12,184 nucleotides of DNA from an uncultured Synergistales bacterium. GTDB lineage: Bacteria; Synergistota; Synergistia; Synergistales; Aminobacteriaceae. This document shows positions 1 to 6,586 of this stretch, piece by piece. Within the stretch, counting starts at the first letter, position 1. Each line of letters starts with the position of its first letter. A model generated the notes under the pieces. It saw only the letters and a list, made by a program, of their open reading frames with translations. It did not search any database and was not told the DNA's origin. The translations under genes were made by a program, and so were the position numbers. Location: positions 1 through 12,184 of the forward strand of contig CAJORD010000177.1 of NCBI GenBank assembly GCA_905236605.1, written 5' to 3'.

Positions 1-410
1 TCGCCTCCGACGTCGGGCAACATTCGATTTAATGAGCGTTTAATGTCGCCGGCAAGTTGCAAAGCTCCTTCCGCGCTAGTCAAGTCATCATAAACGCGGT
101 CTTTCATCAACATAAAAATTTCACTTCTGATTCTGTTCATCCAACCGGGGGACTGAACAAGCGCCGAAGCTCCTTCTTTCTCTACGAGTTCAAGAGCTAG
201 CGAGCAGTCTATAACATGCCGACCGGCTCCGGCTAAGTTGCTCGTAAACTGTCCGATTGAAACTATAGGCCCCGGCTCTTGAATGACTTTTCCGGCTCCT
301 ATTTCGTTTGTGTCTTTAGGTGCCATTGTGCGACCGAGTATAAGGCCGCCGCCAAAACCTGCCCCGAACATTACGAGGCCAACTATTGCGAATATTAAAA
401 TGCGTTTCAT
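1..410 (-). CDS. fliL: Flagellar basal body-associated protein FliL (partial, 3' end off window)
   Basis: FliL is a single-pass inner-membrane protein that surrounds or contacts the MotA/MotB stator and affects motor torque and stator stability. The 136 visible residues begin MKRILIFAIVGLVMFGAGFG, a short basic start followed by one hydrophobic segment (about residues 4-23). A periplasmic domain follows with the family's conserved IGQFTSNL strand, a DCSLALELV strand and the late helix ending LAGDIKRSLNRML. The start ATG is at 408-410, with an excellent AGGGAGGA ribosome binding site (complement of 421-428) ten bases upstream. The gene lies 24 bases downstream of the HicB-like gene and is the last visible member of the stator operon; the C-terminal end lies beyond the left edge. 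Identity is well supported by fold features and by its place after motA-motB. Confidence 0.9.
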   Translation of the reverse strand, partial: MKRILIFAIVGLVMFGAGFGGGLILGRTMAPKDTNEIGAGKVIQEPGPIVSIGQFTSNLAGAGRHVIDCSLALELVEKEGASALVQSPGWMNRIRSEIFMLMKDRVYDDLTSAEGALQLAGDIKRSLNRMLPDVGG

Positions 411-434
411 TAAATTTTTATCCTCCCTGTGAAA

Positions 435-680
435 CTAACCGACATTTTCTAAAAGTGCCTCTGGTTCAATATTTATTTCAATCGGTTCTATAATCAGAGT
501 CTCTTGAGGAATTTTCATTCCATCTTCATAATACGCGATAGCCATTTCTCTTGCCGCGTCTTTCAGCATTTCTTGGCAATCTTTCATATCCTTGCCACTT
601 GTTAAAACGTTCGGCCATTCGAGAAGCTGACCCATGATGTAATCATCTTCAAGTTTTGTGTAACAAGCTGTAAATTTCAT
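435..680 (-). CDS. Orphan HicB-like small protein inside the flagellar stator operon
   Basis: An 81-residue protein with the N-terminal pattern of the HicB / HicB-like fold (a partial RNase H-like fold). It has a first strand MKFTACYTKLEDDYIMGQL, then LEWPNVLTSGKDMKDCQEML, matching the family's 'ELPGC-x-(T/S)-x-G-(D/E)-(T/S)-xx-E(A/C)' turn, then a helix DAAREMAIAYYEDG. The C-terminal tail (about 55-81) is acidic and Ile/Glu/Pro-rich. There is no ribbon-helix-helix or HTH DNA-binding extension. No HicA-type toxin gene is adjacent: only 10 bases separate it from motB and 24 from fliL. The start has a GGAGGA site (complement of 685-690) abutting the motB stop, so it is clearly translated within the operon. 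HicB proteins normally neutralise HicA mRNA interferases; here a different role is possible. The fold call is fairly sure; the function is unknown. Confidence 0.75.
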   Translation of the reverse strand: MKFTACYTKLEDDYIMGQLLEWPNVLTSGKDMKDCQEMLKDAAREMAIAYYEDGMKIPQETLIIEPIEINIEPEALLENVG

Positions 681-690
681 AATTTCCTCC

Positions 691-1419
691 TTAGCGTTTC
701 GGATATTGCGACAAAAACACGATTTCGACTCTTCGATTTAAGGCTCTGTGTTCGGCAGTGTCGTTCGGGACTATAGGCTGCGCAGAACTGTAGCCGACGG
801 CCTGTAATTTCGTTGGGTCAAAGCCGCCTGCGTGTTCCATATAACTAGCTACGACTGCGGCGCGCATTGCACTAAGTCCCCAGTTATCGCGATAAATTCC
901 GCCGTTTAAGATTCCCGCGTCTGTATGTCCTTCGACTGCGGCAGCGGGGACTCGATTTTTGACAAGCTCCGAAATTTTATATAAGGCGCGCTGTCCTTCG
1001 GGCCGCAGTTCCGCACGACCGGGAAGAAATAAAAATTGATCGCTGATCGAAACTGCTACACCGCGTTGATTAATTGAAACTTGAATATCGCGCGTTAAAT
1101 TTTCTGAACGTAAAAATGAATTTAATGTATAAGCTACATGCCGCGTATCAAGTTCGACACGCTCACTTGCGCCCGGACTTGTTCCGACTTCGCCGCTTCG
1201 GTTAGGGTCTTGAGACTCTTCGGTCGTAACGCCACCCTTGAGAACGCCAAGCGAACCACGCAACGACAAAAGCGCCTTTTGAAATTTTTGTGAATCGACT
1301 GACGACATAGCAAATAACAATATAAAGAAACATAATATTAATGTAACCATATCGCCGTATGTTCCCATATAGAACGGTGCTGACAGTCCCGGCTCTTCAG
1401 GTTTCTTCTGACGTGCCAT
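691..1419 (-). CDS. motB: Flagellar motor stator protein MotB
   Basis: MotB anchors the stator to peptidoglycan and carries the ion-binding aspartate. The 242 residues show a short cytoplasmic N-terminus (MARQKKPEEPG), one transmembrane helix at about 22-40 with the critical Asp23 in the YGDMVTLILCFF motif, then a plug/linker of about 45-105. An OmpA/MotB-type peptidoglycan-binding domain occupies about 117-238, including FLFLPGRAEL, the EGHTD motif (residues 163-167) and the closing NRRVEIVF (228-235). All key residues are present and the length is typical. The start ATG overlaps the motA stop as TAATG (1417-1421) and has a GGAGGG site in the end of motA (complement of 1426-1431). This means translational coupling and balanced production of the two stator subunits. 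Sodium versus proton use is discussed under motA. Confidence 0.97.
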   Translation of the reverse strand: MARQKKPEEPGLSAPFYMGTYGDMVTLILCFFILLFAMSSVDSQKFQKALLSLRGSLGVLKGGVTTEESQDPNRSGEVGTSPGASERVELDTRHVAYTLNSFLRSENLTRDIQVSINQRGVAVSISDQFLFLPGRAELRPEGQRALYKISELVKNRVPAAAVEGHTDAGILNGGIYRDNWGLSAMRAAVVASYMEHAGGFDPTKLQAVGYSSAQPIVPNDTAEHRALNRRVEIVFLSQYPKR

Positions 1420-1431
1420 TATTCGCCCTCC
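1417..1431 (-). promoter_or_regulatory. motA/motB TAATG junction with motB ribosome binding site
   Basis: Reading the minus strand, GGAGGG (complement of 1426-1431) lies within the last codons of motA. It is followed by TAATG, where the motA stop TAA and the motB start ATG share one base. This arrangement allows ribosomes finishing motA to restart on motB, and it fixes the motB start. Confidence 0.85.
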
Positions 1432-2192
1432 TGATTGAACGCTTCACGCATCTTCGGCGGCAAGTAAACTTTTAATTTTTCTTCAACTATTCTTGGGTTT
1501 TCGCCGGCCTGTATAGCTAAAATTCCCTCAACCATGAGTTCCATAGCTTTAACTTCTTCGGCTGAACGCGCTGCGAGTTTCTTTGAAGTCGGGATTGCGA
1601 ACATGTTTGCAAGCATTGAGCCGTACATCGTCGTGATAAGTGCAACCGCCATGCCGGGGCCAAGCGCGCTAACGTCTTGAAGGTTTCCTAACATTGCGAT
1701 AAGTCCGATAAGAGTTCCAATCATTCCGAACGACGGCCCGAACTCCGCTAGCGTATCGAACATTGATTTATTCTGACTGTGTCGATCTTCAAAAACTCCG
1801 ATCTCCGTGTCTAAAATCGCTCTTACAAGTTCCGGGTCTGTACCGTCAACGACTAACTGAATAGCTTTGCGCATGAAATCGCTATCGACTTCGGCAACGT
1901 CGGCTTCAAGAGATAATAATCCCTCGCGGCGTGCCTTTTCTGCGAAGCTGACTATCATTTGAACCATGCCGATTAAATCCGGGGCCTTAGAGAAGAAAAC
2001 GCTCTTGAAAGTTCCTCCGACATTTTTTAGTCTGTCGCCGGGGTTTGAAATGACCGTTGCGCCAATCGCTCCGCCTAGTGTGATCATGATCGAAGGGACA
2101 TCAATATAAGCTCCTATGTTACCTCCCGAAGCCATTGACGCTATAACTAATATCCATGTTGCAAGAAATCCGATAAGACTTGTTAAATCCAA
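1419..2192 (-). CDS. motA: Flagellar motor stator protein MotA (PomA/MotP-like), TTG start
   Basis: MotA forms the stator ring around the MotB dimer and pushes on the rotor protein FliG. The 257 residues show four membrane helices: about 3-21, 30-49, 148-169 and 178-202. The cytoplasmic loop carries the FliG-contacting charged stretch EKARREGLLSLE (85-96). The two functional prolines appear as Pro153 (EFGPSFGMIGTLIGL) and Pro201 (ANMFAIPTSKKL). Threonines at 160 and 187/188 match the positions typical of sodium-driven PomA/MotP subunits rather than the alanines of proton-type MotA. This is an inference from known families. Translation most likely starts at a TTG (2190-2192): no in-frame ATG or GTG lies nearby upstream, and AGAGGTGG sits seven bases away. 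It lies 24 bases after flbD and overlaps motB by one base. Confidence 0.96.
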   Translation of the reverse strand: MDLTSLIGFLATWILVIASMASGGNIGAYIDVPSIMITLGGAIGATVISNPGDRLKNVGGTFKSVFFSKAPDLIGMVQMIVSFAEKARREGLLSLEADVAEVDSDFMRKAIQLVVDGTDPELVRAILDTEIGVFEDRHSQNKSMFDTLAEFGPSFGMIGTLIGLIAMLGNLQDVSALGPGMAVALITTMYGSMLANMFAIPTSKKLAARSAEEVKAMELMVEGILAIQAGENPRIVEEKLKVYLPPKMREAFNQEGE

Positions 2193-2199
2193 AATGAAT

Positions 2200-2207
2200 C
2201 CACCTCT
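2200..2207 (-). promoter_or_regulatory. Ribosome binding site that decides the motA TTG start
   Basis: AGAGGTGG on the minus strand is a strong Shine-Dalgarno sequence, placed seven bases before the TTG at 2192-2190. It supports the uncommon start codon, since no ATG in the motA frame sits at a suitable distance. Confidence 0.75.
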
Positions 2208-2216
2208 GCCGTTTTA

Positions 2217-2441
2217 TTACGATTCTTCTGATTCGTCTTTAGTGCTTGCGATTATGCAGGTATAACCCGCTGCTTTTCTGAATGCTATAATTTTTTTATA
2301 AACGTCGCGGACTTTTTCTTTCACGACGTATCTATGCCCGTTAAGCAACCGCAAGACAGTATCCGGCGTTACGTCTATGGTCTCGATCATGTCAGAGTTC
2401 AATAAGAATGCCTCGCCGTTCAGACGATGTACTTCAATCAT
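2217..2441 (-). CDS. flbD: Flagellar FlbD/SwrD family protein
   Basis: A 74-residue cytoplasmic protein of the FlbD (SwrD) family, recognised by the N-terminal IEVHRLNGEAFLLNSDMIETI, then TPDTVLRLLNGHRYVVKE and a short helix VYKKIIAFRKAAG. In Bacillus subtilis, SwrD is needed for full motor torque and swarming. FlbD is encoded beside motA/motB or flgE in many Bacillota, Thermotogota and Synergistota. Here it is the first gene of the block, 24 bases before motA. The ATG at 2439-2441 is preceded by AAGG about 13 bases upstream, a weak and distant ribosome site, so it may be translated less strongly than its neighbours. The upstream region 2442-2562 is shared with the divergent GAF-like gene. 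Confidence 0.92.
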   Translation of the reverse strand: MIEVHRLNGEAFLLNSDMIETIDVTPDTVLRLLNGHRYVVKEKVRDVYKKIIAFRKAAGYTCIIASTKDESEES

Positions 2442-2562
2442 TATAATATAAAAAGCCTTTCTGAATTTTATTCCTAATTATATTAATTATTATACGATTT
2501 TAGAGAAAAAAAGCGATAAAATAGAGAAAAGAAAATTTTTATGGAGGTGTGTTTTCAAAATC
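2442..2562. promoter_or_regulatory. Divergent promoter region between flbD operon and GAF-like/dxs operon
   Basis: A very AT-rich 121-base gap between two divergent operons. On the minus strand two TATAAT -10-like hexamers can be read (complements of 2489-2494 and 2477-2482), but good -35 boxes are not obvious. On the plus strand, TATTAT (2488-2493) and TAAAAT (2517-2522) are possible -10 elements, again with weak -35s. I could not find a convincing sigma-28 (FliA) promoter: GCGATAA at 2513-2519 resembles its -10, but no matching TAAA lies at the right distance. GGAGGTG at 2543-2549 is the ribosome site of the gene starting at 2563, with a long 13-base spacer. Confidence 0.55.
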
Positions 2563-3945
2563 ATGTCAGAAAATCTCAAAGAACTTTACAACAAAACTGA
2601 TTTTATAGTTACAGGTGGAGCATTAAAAATTTTAACCGACTTTCTTAACGAGAAGGGCGTAAAGGCTCTCGTTGTTGAAAAAGTTAATGATGAAACTCTT
2701 AACGTAATCGACGCGGCCGGAGTCGTACCGACGAGTCTCACTCTTAAAAATTGCGCGAGCAGTTTCTTCTCTTCGGGAATGGTCAAAGACGCTTTCGAGA
2801 TCGAATTTTCAAAAGGCAATGGCGAATGGCCCGGCATTATCAGAATCCGTGGTGCAGATTGGGAAATTTATTTATTGCTCAAAGAAGTCCCGGCGAATCC
2901 AGAAGCACTTATCGAAGATTTGAAACCTTGCGCAGGATTAATCAGGCTGTGGCGCAACGTCAAGACTACGTCAGAGACAGAGAAAAAATTATCGCGGCTT
3001 TCATATATGATCCTCGCAACTAAGAGCACGCTCGCTTCGATTTTTGAGCCTATGCCGCTTCAGTACTTCGCCTCGTTCCTCGCGGACGTTTTGCAGGAAA
3101 GTTTGTTCCCGAAGTCAGTTGTGATTTTCAAAGACGACGGCAAAAATTTAGCTGTCTTTCATGGGAAGGCCGATTCGGTTCCGGCGCGCGAAGGTTTTTA
3201 TGCGTCGCAGATTTTGCCGCCTAACCCGATAGTAACGAAGAAAGATTCGCCCGTCGAAGTCGTGCTTCCAGTAGCGGAAGGAGATTGGCGTTTGTTCTGC
3301 GTTATGCAGTGGGACAAATTGCCCGACGAACAGACTATGAATTTTCTTGAGCTTCTTGGGAACTTGGCTGTGCGAGCGATTGCGATTAATAATCTTCGTC
3401 AGCGTTCGCAACAAAACGAGGCCCATATCTCGACAGGTGAGTTCACAGTTTTGTCGCTCTCGAACGTTTTGAAAGTTTTGCGCGGCGCAGCTAACAAAGA
3501 AAAATTTTTCTCGTTGCTCGTCGATATTTTCATGGAACAAAGCAGAATGCAAAATTGTTTCCTTGCTACATGGGACAAAGAGCGCAAGGCCTATATAATT
3601 GCCGAAAACTGCACGGGGCTTTCAAAAGCAAATCCTGATTCAACGTTGCTGCCTTCCGCGGGTGTCGTTCCTGAAAACAAAATCACCGAAGCAAGTTACG
3701 ACCTAACCGCACAAAATCCTGACGCGATTTTCAAAAATTGGGGTTTCAAAGATTGTCCGTGGAAAGAAACTTTGAAAGCTTCATCAATGAAATACATCTT
3801 CCCAATCTGCGATGATAATTCACTCGTTGGATTTGTGGCGCTTGGAGCGGGACAAGAAGGAAAAATCGCGCTCGATCGTTCACAACTTGCTTCACTGCAA
3901 TTAATAGCGCAGTTCGCTGCTTATGAGTTTAGAAGATTTGCATAA
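2563..3945 (+). CDS. Tandem GAF-like domain protein of unknown function
   Basis: A 460-residue soluble protein that I do not recognise as a named family. No signal peptide or membrane segment is visible. It appears to have three alpha/beta units separated by helices. Unit one is about 15-130 (GALKILTDFLNEKGVKALVVEK onward). A helical linker runs about 135-160 (SETEKKLSRLSYMILA). A GAF-like domain spans about 155-285, with LFPKSVVIFKDDGKNLAVF and the closing helix LELLGNLAVRAIAINNLRQ. A second GAF-like domain spans about 305-458, with FFSLLVDIFMEQSRMQNCFLATW, YIFPICDDNSLVGFVALG and a final helix ending AAYEFRRF. There is no C-terminal kinase, cyclase, HTH or methyl-acceptor domain, so it is a sensor or scaffold without an attached output. 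It starts the block leading into dxs, only 6 bases downstream. GAF assignment is by pattern only and needs profile confirmation. Confidence 0.6.
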   Translation: MSENLKELYNKTDFIVTGGALKILTDFLNEKGVKALVVEKVNDETLNVIDAAGVVPTSLTLKNCASSFFSSGMVKDAFEIEFSKGNGEWPGIIRIRGADWEIYLLLKEVPANPEALIEDLKPCAGLIRLWRNVKTTSETEKKLSRLSYMILATKSTLASIFEPMPLQYFASFLADVLQESLFPKSVVIFKDDGKNLAVFHGKADSVPAREGFYASQILPPNPIVTKKDSPVEVVLPVAEGDWRLFCVMQWDKLPDEQTMNFLELLGNLAVRAIAINNLRQRSQQNEAHISTGEFTVLSLSNVLKVLRGAANKEKFFSLLVDIFMEQSRMQNCFLATWDKERKAYIIAENCTGLSKANPDSTLLPSAGVVPENKITEASYDLTAQNPDAIFKNWGFKDCPWKETLKASSMKYIFPICDDNSLVGFVALGAGQEGKIALDRSQLASLQLIAQFAAYEFRRFA

Positions 3946-3951
3946 GCTAAT

Positions 3952-5787
3952 ATGAAATTTCTGAAACCGGGATTTTCACACGAAGATCTTCTGCGTATTG
4001 ATGAAAAATATCTGCCCGTGCTAGCTGATGAAGTGCGGGCAGTTATTATAGACACAGTTACAAAGAATGGCGGGCACTTAGGCTCTTCGCTCGGAGTTGT
4101 CGAACTCACGATAGCGATGTTGCGAAAATTTAATCCCTTCAACGACAGAATAATTTTTGATGTCGGTCATCAGTCCTATCCATATAAGATACTCACAGAT
4201 AGATTTGATAAATTTTCAACGTTGCGACTTAAAGACGGCCTCTCTGGATTTCCGCGACGCTCTGAAAGTCCTTGCGACCATTTCAACACCGGACACAGCA
4301 GCACTTCGATTTCGGCGGCTCTTGGATATGCGAAGGCAAGAGATTTATTAAAAGAAAAGCGGCATATAGTGGCGTTCATTGGCGACGCGTCATTAATAAA
4401 CGGCCTTGCCCTCGAAGCTCTTAATTACGTTCACGAGACAAACACGAAATTAATTATCGTCCTCAATGACAACCGGCACTCAATCAGCAACAGGGTCGGC
4501 GGCTTCTCGACAATATTGGCGCGATTGTCATCAAACAGTCTTTATAAACGATTCAAAAATTATTTACTTCAGAAGACCGGCACGCGCTCAAGTAAAGTTT
4601 TCATGGCTTTCAAAAAATTTCGCGACACTTTCAAATTTATTATGAAGCCGAATAATATGTTCGATGAGCTAGATATAAATTATTGGGGGCCGTTCGATGG
4701 TCATGATATTAAGAAGGCCGAAGATATTTTTGAGCTTGCAAAAAATTATGAAAAGTCCGTGCTGCTACACTTCAACACGATTAAAGGCAAAGGATTTCCC
4801 GCGGCCGAAGCAGATCCAACTAAGTATCATCAAGTCGCGCCAGCTAACGAAAAAAAATCACGAACATGGAGCGAAGCCGCCTCTGAAATTGCCGAGGCCC
4901 TCGCCATGAATGACGAAAGAATAATTTGTTTCACGGCCGCAATGATGACCGGCGTAAAGCTCGAAAAATTTGCGTGCGAATTTCCAGACCGATTTTTTGA
5001 TGTCGGAATTGCAGAAAGTCATATGTTGACAATGGCGGCCGGACTTGCAGCGGGCGGAATGCGTCCGTGGGTGTTTATTTATTCGACGTTCTTGCAGCGC
5101 GCTATGGATCAACTTATGCACGATATAGCCCTTCAAAATTTGCCCGTCGTGATTATGGTTGACCGCGCAGGGCTTTCAGGCTCTGACGGTGACACTCATC
5201 AGGGACTTTTAGATATTCCGTGGGGACGAGCAATTCCGAATCTTGAAATTTTTGCGCCGTGTGATGAAGCGTCGTTGCGTGAAGCTATGTTCAAGGCTGC
5301 GGATCGAAATGGCCCGACGCTAATTCGCTATCCTCGTGGAAAAATTCCAGCCGAAAATTTAAGTCCTGAAATTAAAAATAATGGCATCGTGAAAATTTTT
5401 GACGGTGAAAAATTCGCGTTATTGGGTCATGGTGCGTCGGTTGCGACGATGATAGAAACTCGCAAACTTGCTGAAACGAAAAATTTTTCTCCCGCGGTTT
5501 ATGACGTTCGCAAAATTAAACCTTTAGATTTTAATTCGCTAGATGAAATTTTGAATCATTATGAGCTAGTCGCCACTATAGAAGAAAATTATATGCCCGG
5601 CGGACTCGGCGAAGCTGTTGCAGCGCGAATAACAGAACGCGATTTCAAAATTAAATTAGTTCGTTTTGGAGTCCCTGATGTCTGTGTCAAGCACGCAACG
5701 CAAGAAGAGCAGCGCGCACTATACGGGCTGACGCCAGAAAATATTTTTAACGAATGCACAAAATTTTTATCTCATGAAAAAAATTAA
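3952..5787 (+). CDS. dxs: 1-deoxy-D-xylulose-5-phosphate synthase
   Basis: DXS condenses pyruvate and glyceraldehyde 3-phosphate, using thiamine diphosphate and Mg, to make DXP, the entry point of the MEP isoprenoid route and a precursor of thiamine and pyridoxal. Its 611 residues are near the usual 620. Landmarks: GGHLGSSLGVVEL with His42, DVGHQSYPYKIL, GHSSTSISAALG, the cofactor motif GDASLINGLALEALN (Asp145) and LNDNRHSIS (Asn174), and catalytic Glu355 in VGIAESHM. Further on are IYSTFLQRAMDQLMHD, DRAGLSGSDGDTHQG, and the transketolase C-domain with TIEENYMPGGLGEA. GDA replaces the common GDG, and NDNRHS replaces NDNEMS; metal-binding residues are kept, so it is probably active. It begins 6 bases after the GAF-like gene with no clear ribosome site of its own, suggesting coupled translation, and overlaps tlyA by 14 bases. 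Confidence 0.97.
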   Translation: MKFLKPGFSHEDLLRIDEKYLPVLADEVRAVIIDTVTKNGGHLGSSLGVVELTIAMLRKFNPFNDRIIFDVGHQSYPYKILTDRFDKFSTLRLKDGLSGFPRRSESPCDHFNTGHSSTSISAALGYAKARDLLKEKRHIVAFIGDASLINGLALEALNYVHETNTKLIIVLNDNRHSISNRVGGFSTILARLSSNSLYKRFKNYLLQKTGTRSSKVFMAFKKFRDTFKFIMKPNNMFDELDINYWGPFDGHDIKKAEDIFELAKNYEKSVLLHFNTIKGKGFPAAEADPTKYHQVAPANEKKSRTWSEAASEIAEALAMNDERIICFTAAMMTGVKLEKFACEFPDRFFDVGIAESHMLTMAAGLAAGGMRPWVFIYSTFLQRAMDQLMHDIALQNLPVVIMVDRAGLSGSDGDTHQGLLDIPWGRAIPNLEIFAPCDEASLREAMFKAADRNGPTLIRYPRGKIPAENLSPEIKNNGIVKIFDGEKFALLGHGASVATMIETRKLAETKNFSPAVYDVRKIKPLDFNSLDEILNHYELVATIEENYMPGGLGEAVAARITERDFKIKLVRFGVPDVCVKHATQEEQRALYGLTPENIFNECTKFLSHEKN

Positions 5788-6580
5788 AGAGCGTCTCGAT
5801 AAATTACTTGTAGCTCTTGGCCTGACAGAGACGCGGAATAAAGCACAAGCGTTAATCATGGCGGGCAAAGTCCGTGTTAATGGTCAAGTTGTTACGAAGG
5901 CCGGGGCAATGTTCGAGGAGGACGCTAATATAACTCTCGATGAAGTTTCACAATGGGCCGGACGTGGCGCAAAAAAATTATTGCGAGCCTTTGAAGTCTT
6001 CAATTTGAACGTTGAAAATAAAATTTGTGCCGACTTCGGAGCGTCAACAGGCGGCTTCACGGACGTGTTACTTGCGAACGGCGCGGCAAAAGTTTACGCT
6101 ATCGATGTCGGTTACGGTCAATTAATTTGGCGAATTGCAAACGATCCGCGAGTAGTAGTTATGGATAGAACAAACGCGCGATATTTGACACGTGAAAATT
6201 TTTCAGATGAAATTGAATTTGCTTGCTGCGATGTTTCGTTTATATCGCTGAAATTAATTTTGCCTGTGATTGACGATATATTAAACTCAAACGGAGAAGC
6301 CGCAGTTTTGATTAAGCCACAATTTGAAGCAGGACGTGAAAAAATTTCCGGCGGTGTCATTCGCGATAAAAAAATTCATGCTGAAGTTCTCGACGCGATA
6401 ACAAATTTTATAAACGAAGAGACAAATTTATTTATTTCAGGTCTGACATATTCGCCAATTCGTGGCGCTGAAGGCAATATAGAATTTTTATGTTTTTTGA
6501 CGCGTCAAGAAAAAAATTTTGTCTTCAATGTCGATGACGTAGTAAATCAAGCGCATTTTGAATTAGAAACGAGGGATTAA
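5774..6580 (+). CDS. tlyA: TlyA family 16S/23S rRNA (cytidine-2'-O)-methyltransferase
   Basis: TlyA methylates ribose 2'-OH of cytidines in 23S rRNA and, in some species, also 16S rRNA (C1920 and C1409); its loss gives capreomycin resistance in mycobacteria. The 268 residues start with an S4 RNA-binding domain (about 6-60, RLDKLLVALGLTETRNKAQA and AGKVRVNGQVV). An FtsJ-like Rossmann methyltransferase follows, with SAM loop DFGASTGGFTD (87-97) and YAIDVGYGQL. By comparison with the mycobacterial enzyme, the K-D-K-E catalytic set is Lys68 (GRGAKKL), Asp153 (CCDVSFIS), Lys181 (LIKPQFEAG) and Glu237 (GNIEF). All are present. The start ATG lies inside the dxs end (14-base overlap); dxs-tlyA pairing is common in bacteria. 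Only the methylated sites in this host are uncertain. Confidence 0.95.
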   Translation: MKKIKERLDKLLVALGLTETRNKAQALIMAGKVRVNGQVVTKAGAMFEEDANITLDEVSQWAGRGAKKLLRAFEVFNLNVENKICADFGASTGGFTDVLLANGAAKVYAIDVGYGQLIWRIANDPRVVVMDRTNARYLTRENFSDEIEFACCDVSFISLKLILPVIDDILNSNGEAAVLIKPQFEAGREKISGGVIRDKKIHAEVLDAITNFINEETNLFISGLTYSPIRGAEGNIEFLCFLTRQEKNFVFNVDDVVNQAHFELETRD

Positions 6581-6586
6581 ATAAAA

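Noticed and set aside
2513..2519. GCGATAA, similar to a sigma-28 (FliA) -10 box
   Set aside because: It points away from the flagellar operon and lacks a TAAA -35 at about 15 bases.
3148..3552. 134-codon open frame on the minus strand
   Set aside because: It lies wholly inside the GAF-like gene in antisense, has no ribosome site, and its protein looks like low-quality antisense translation (many Arg/Asn/Phe).
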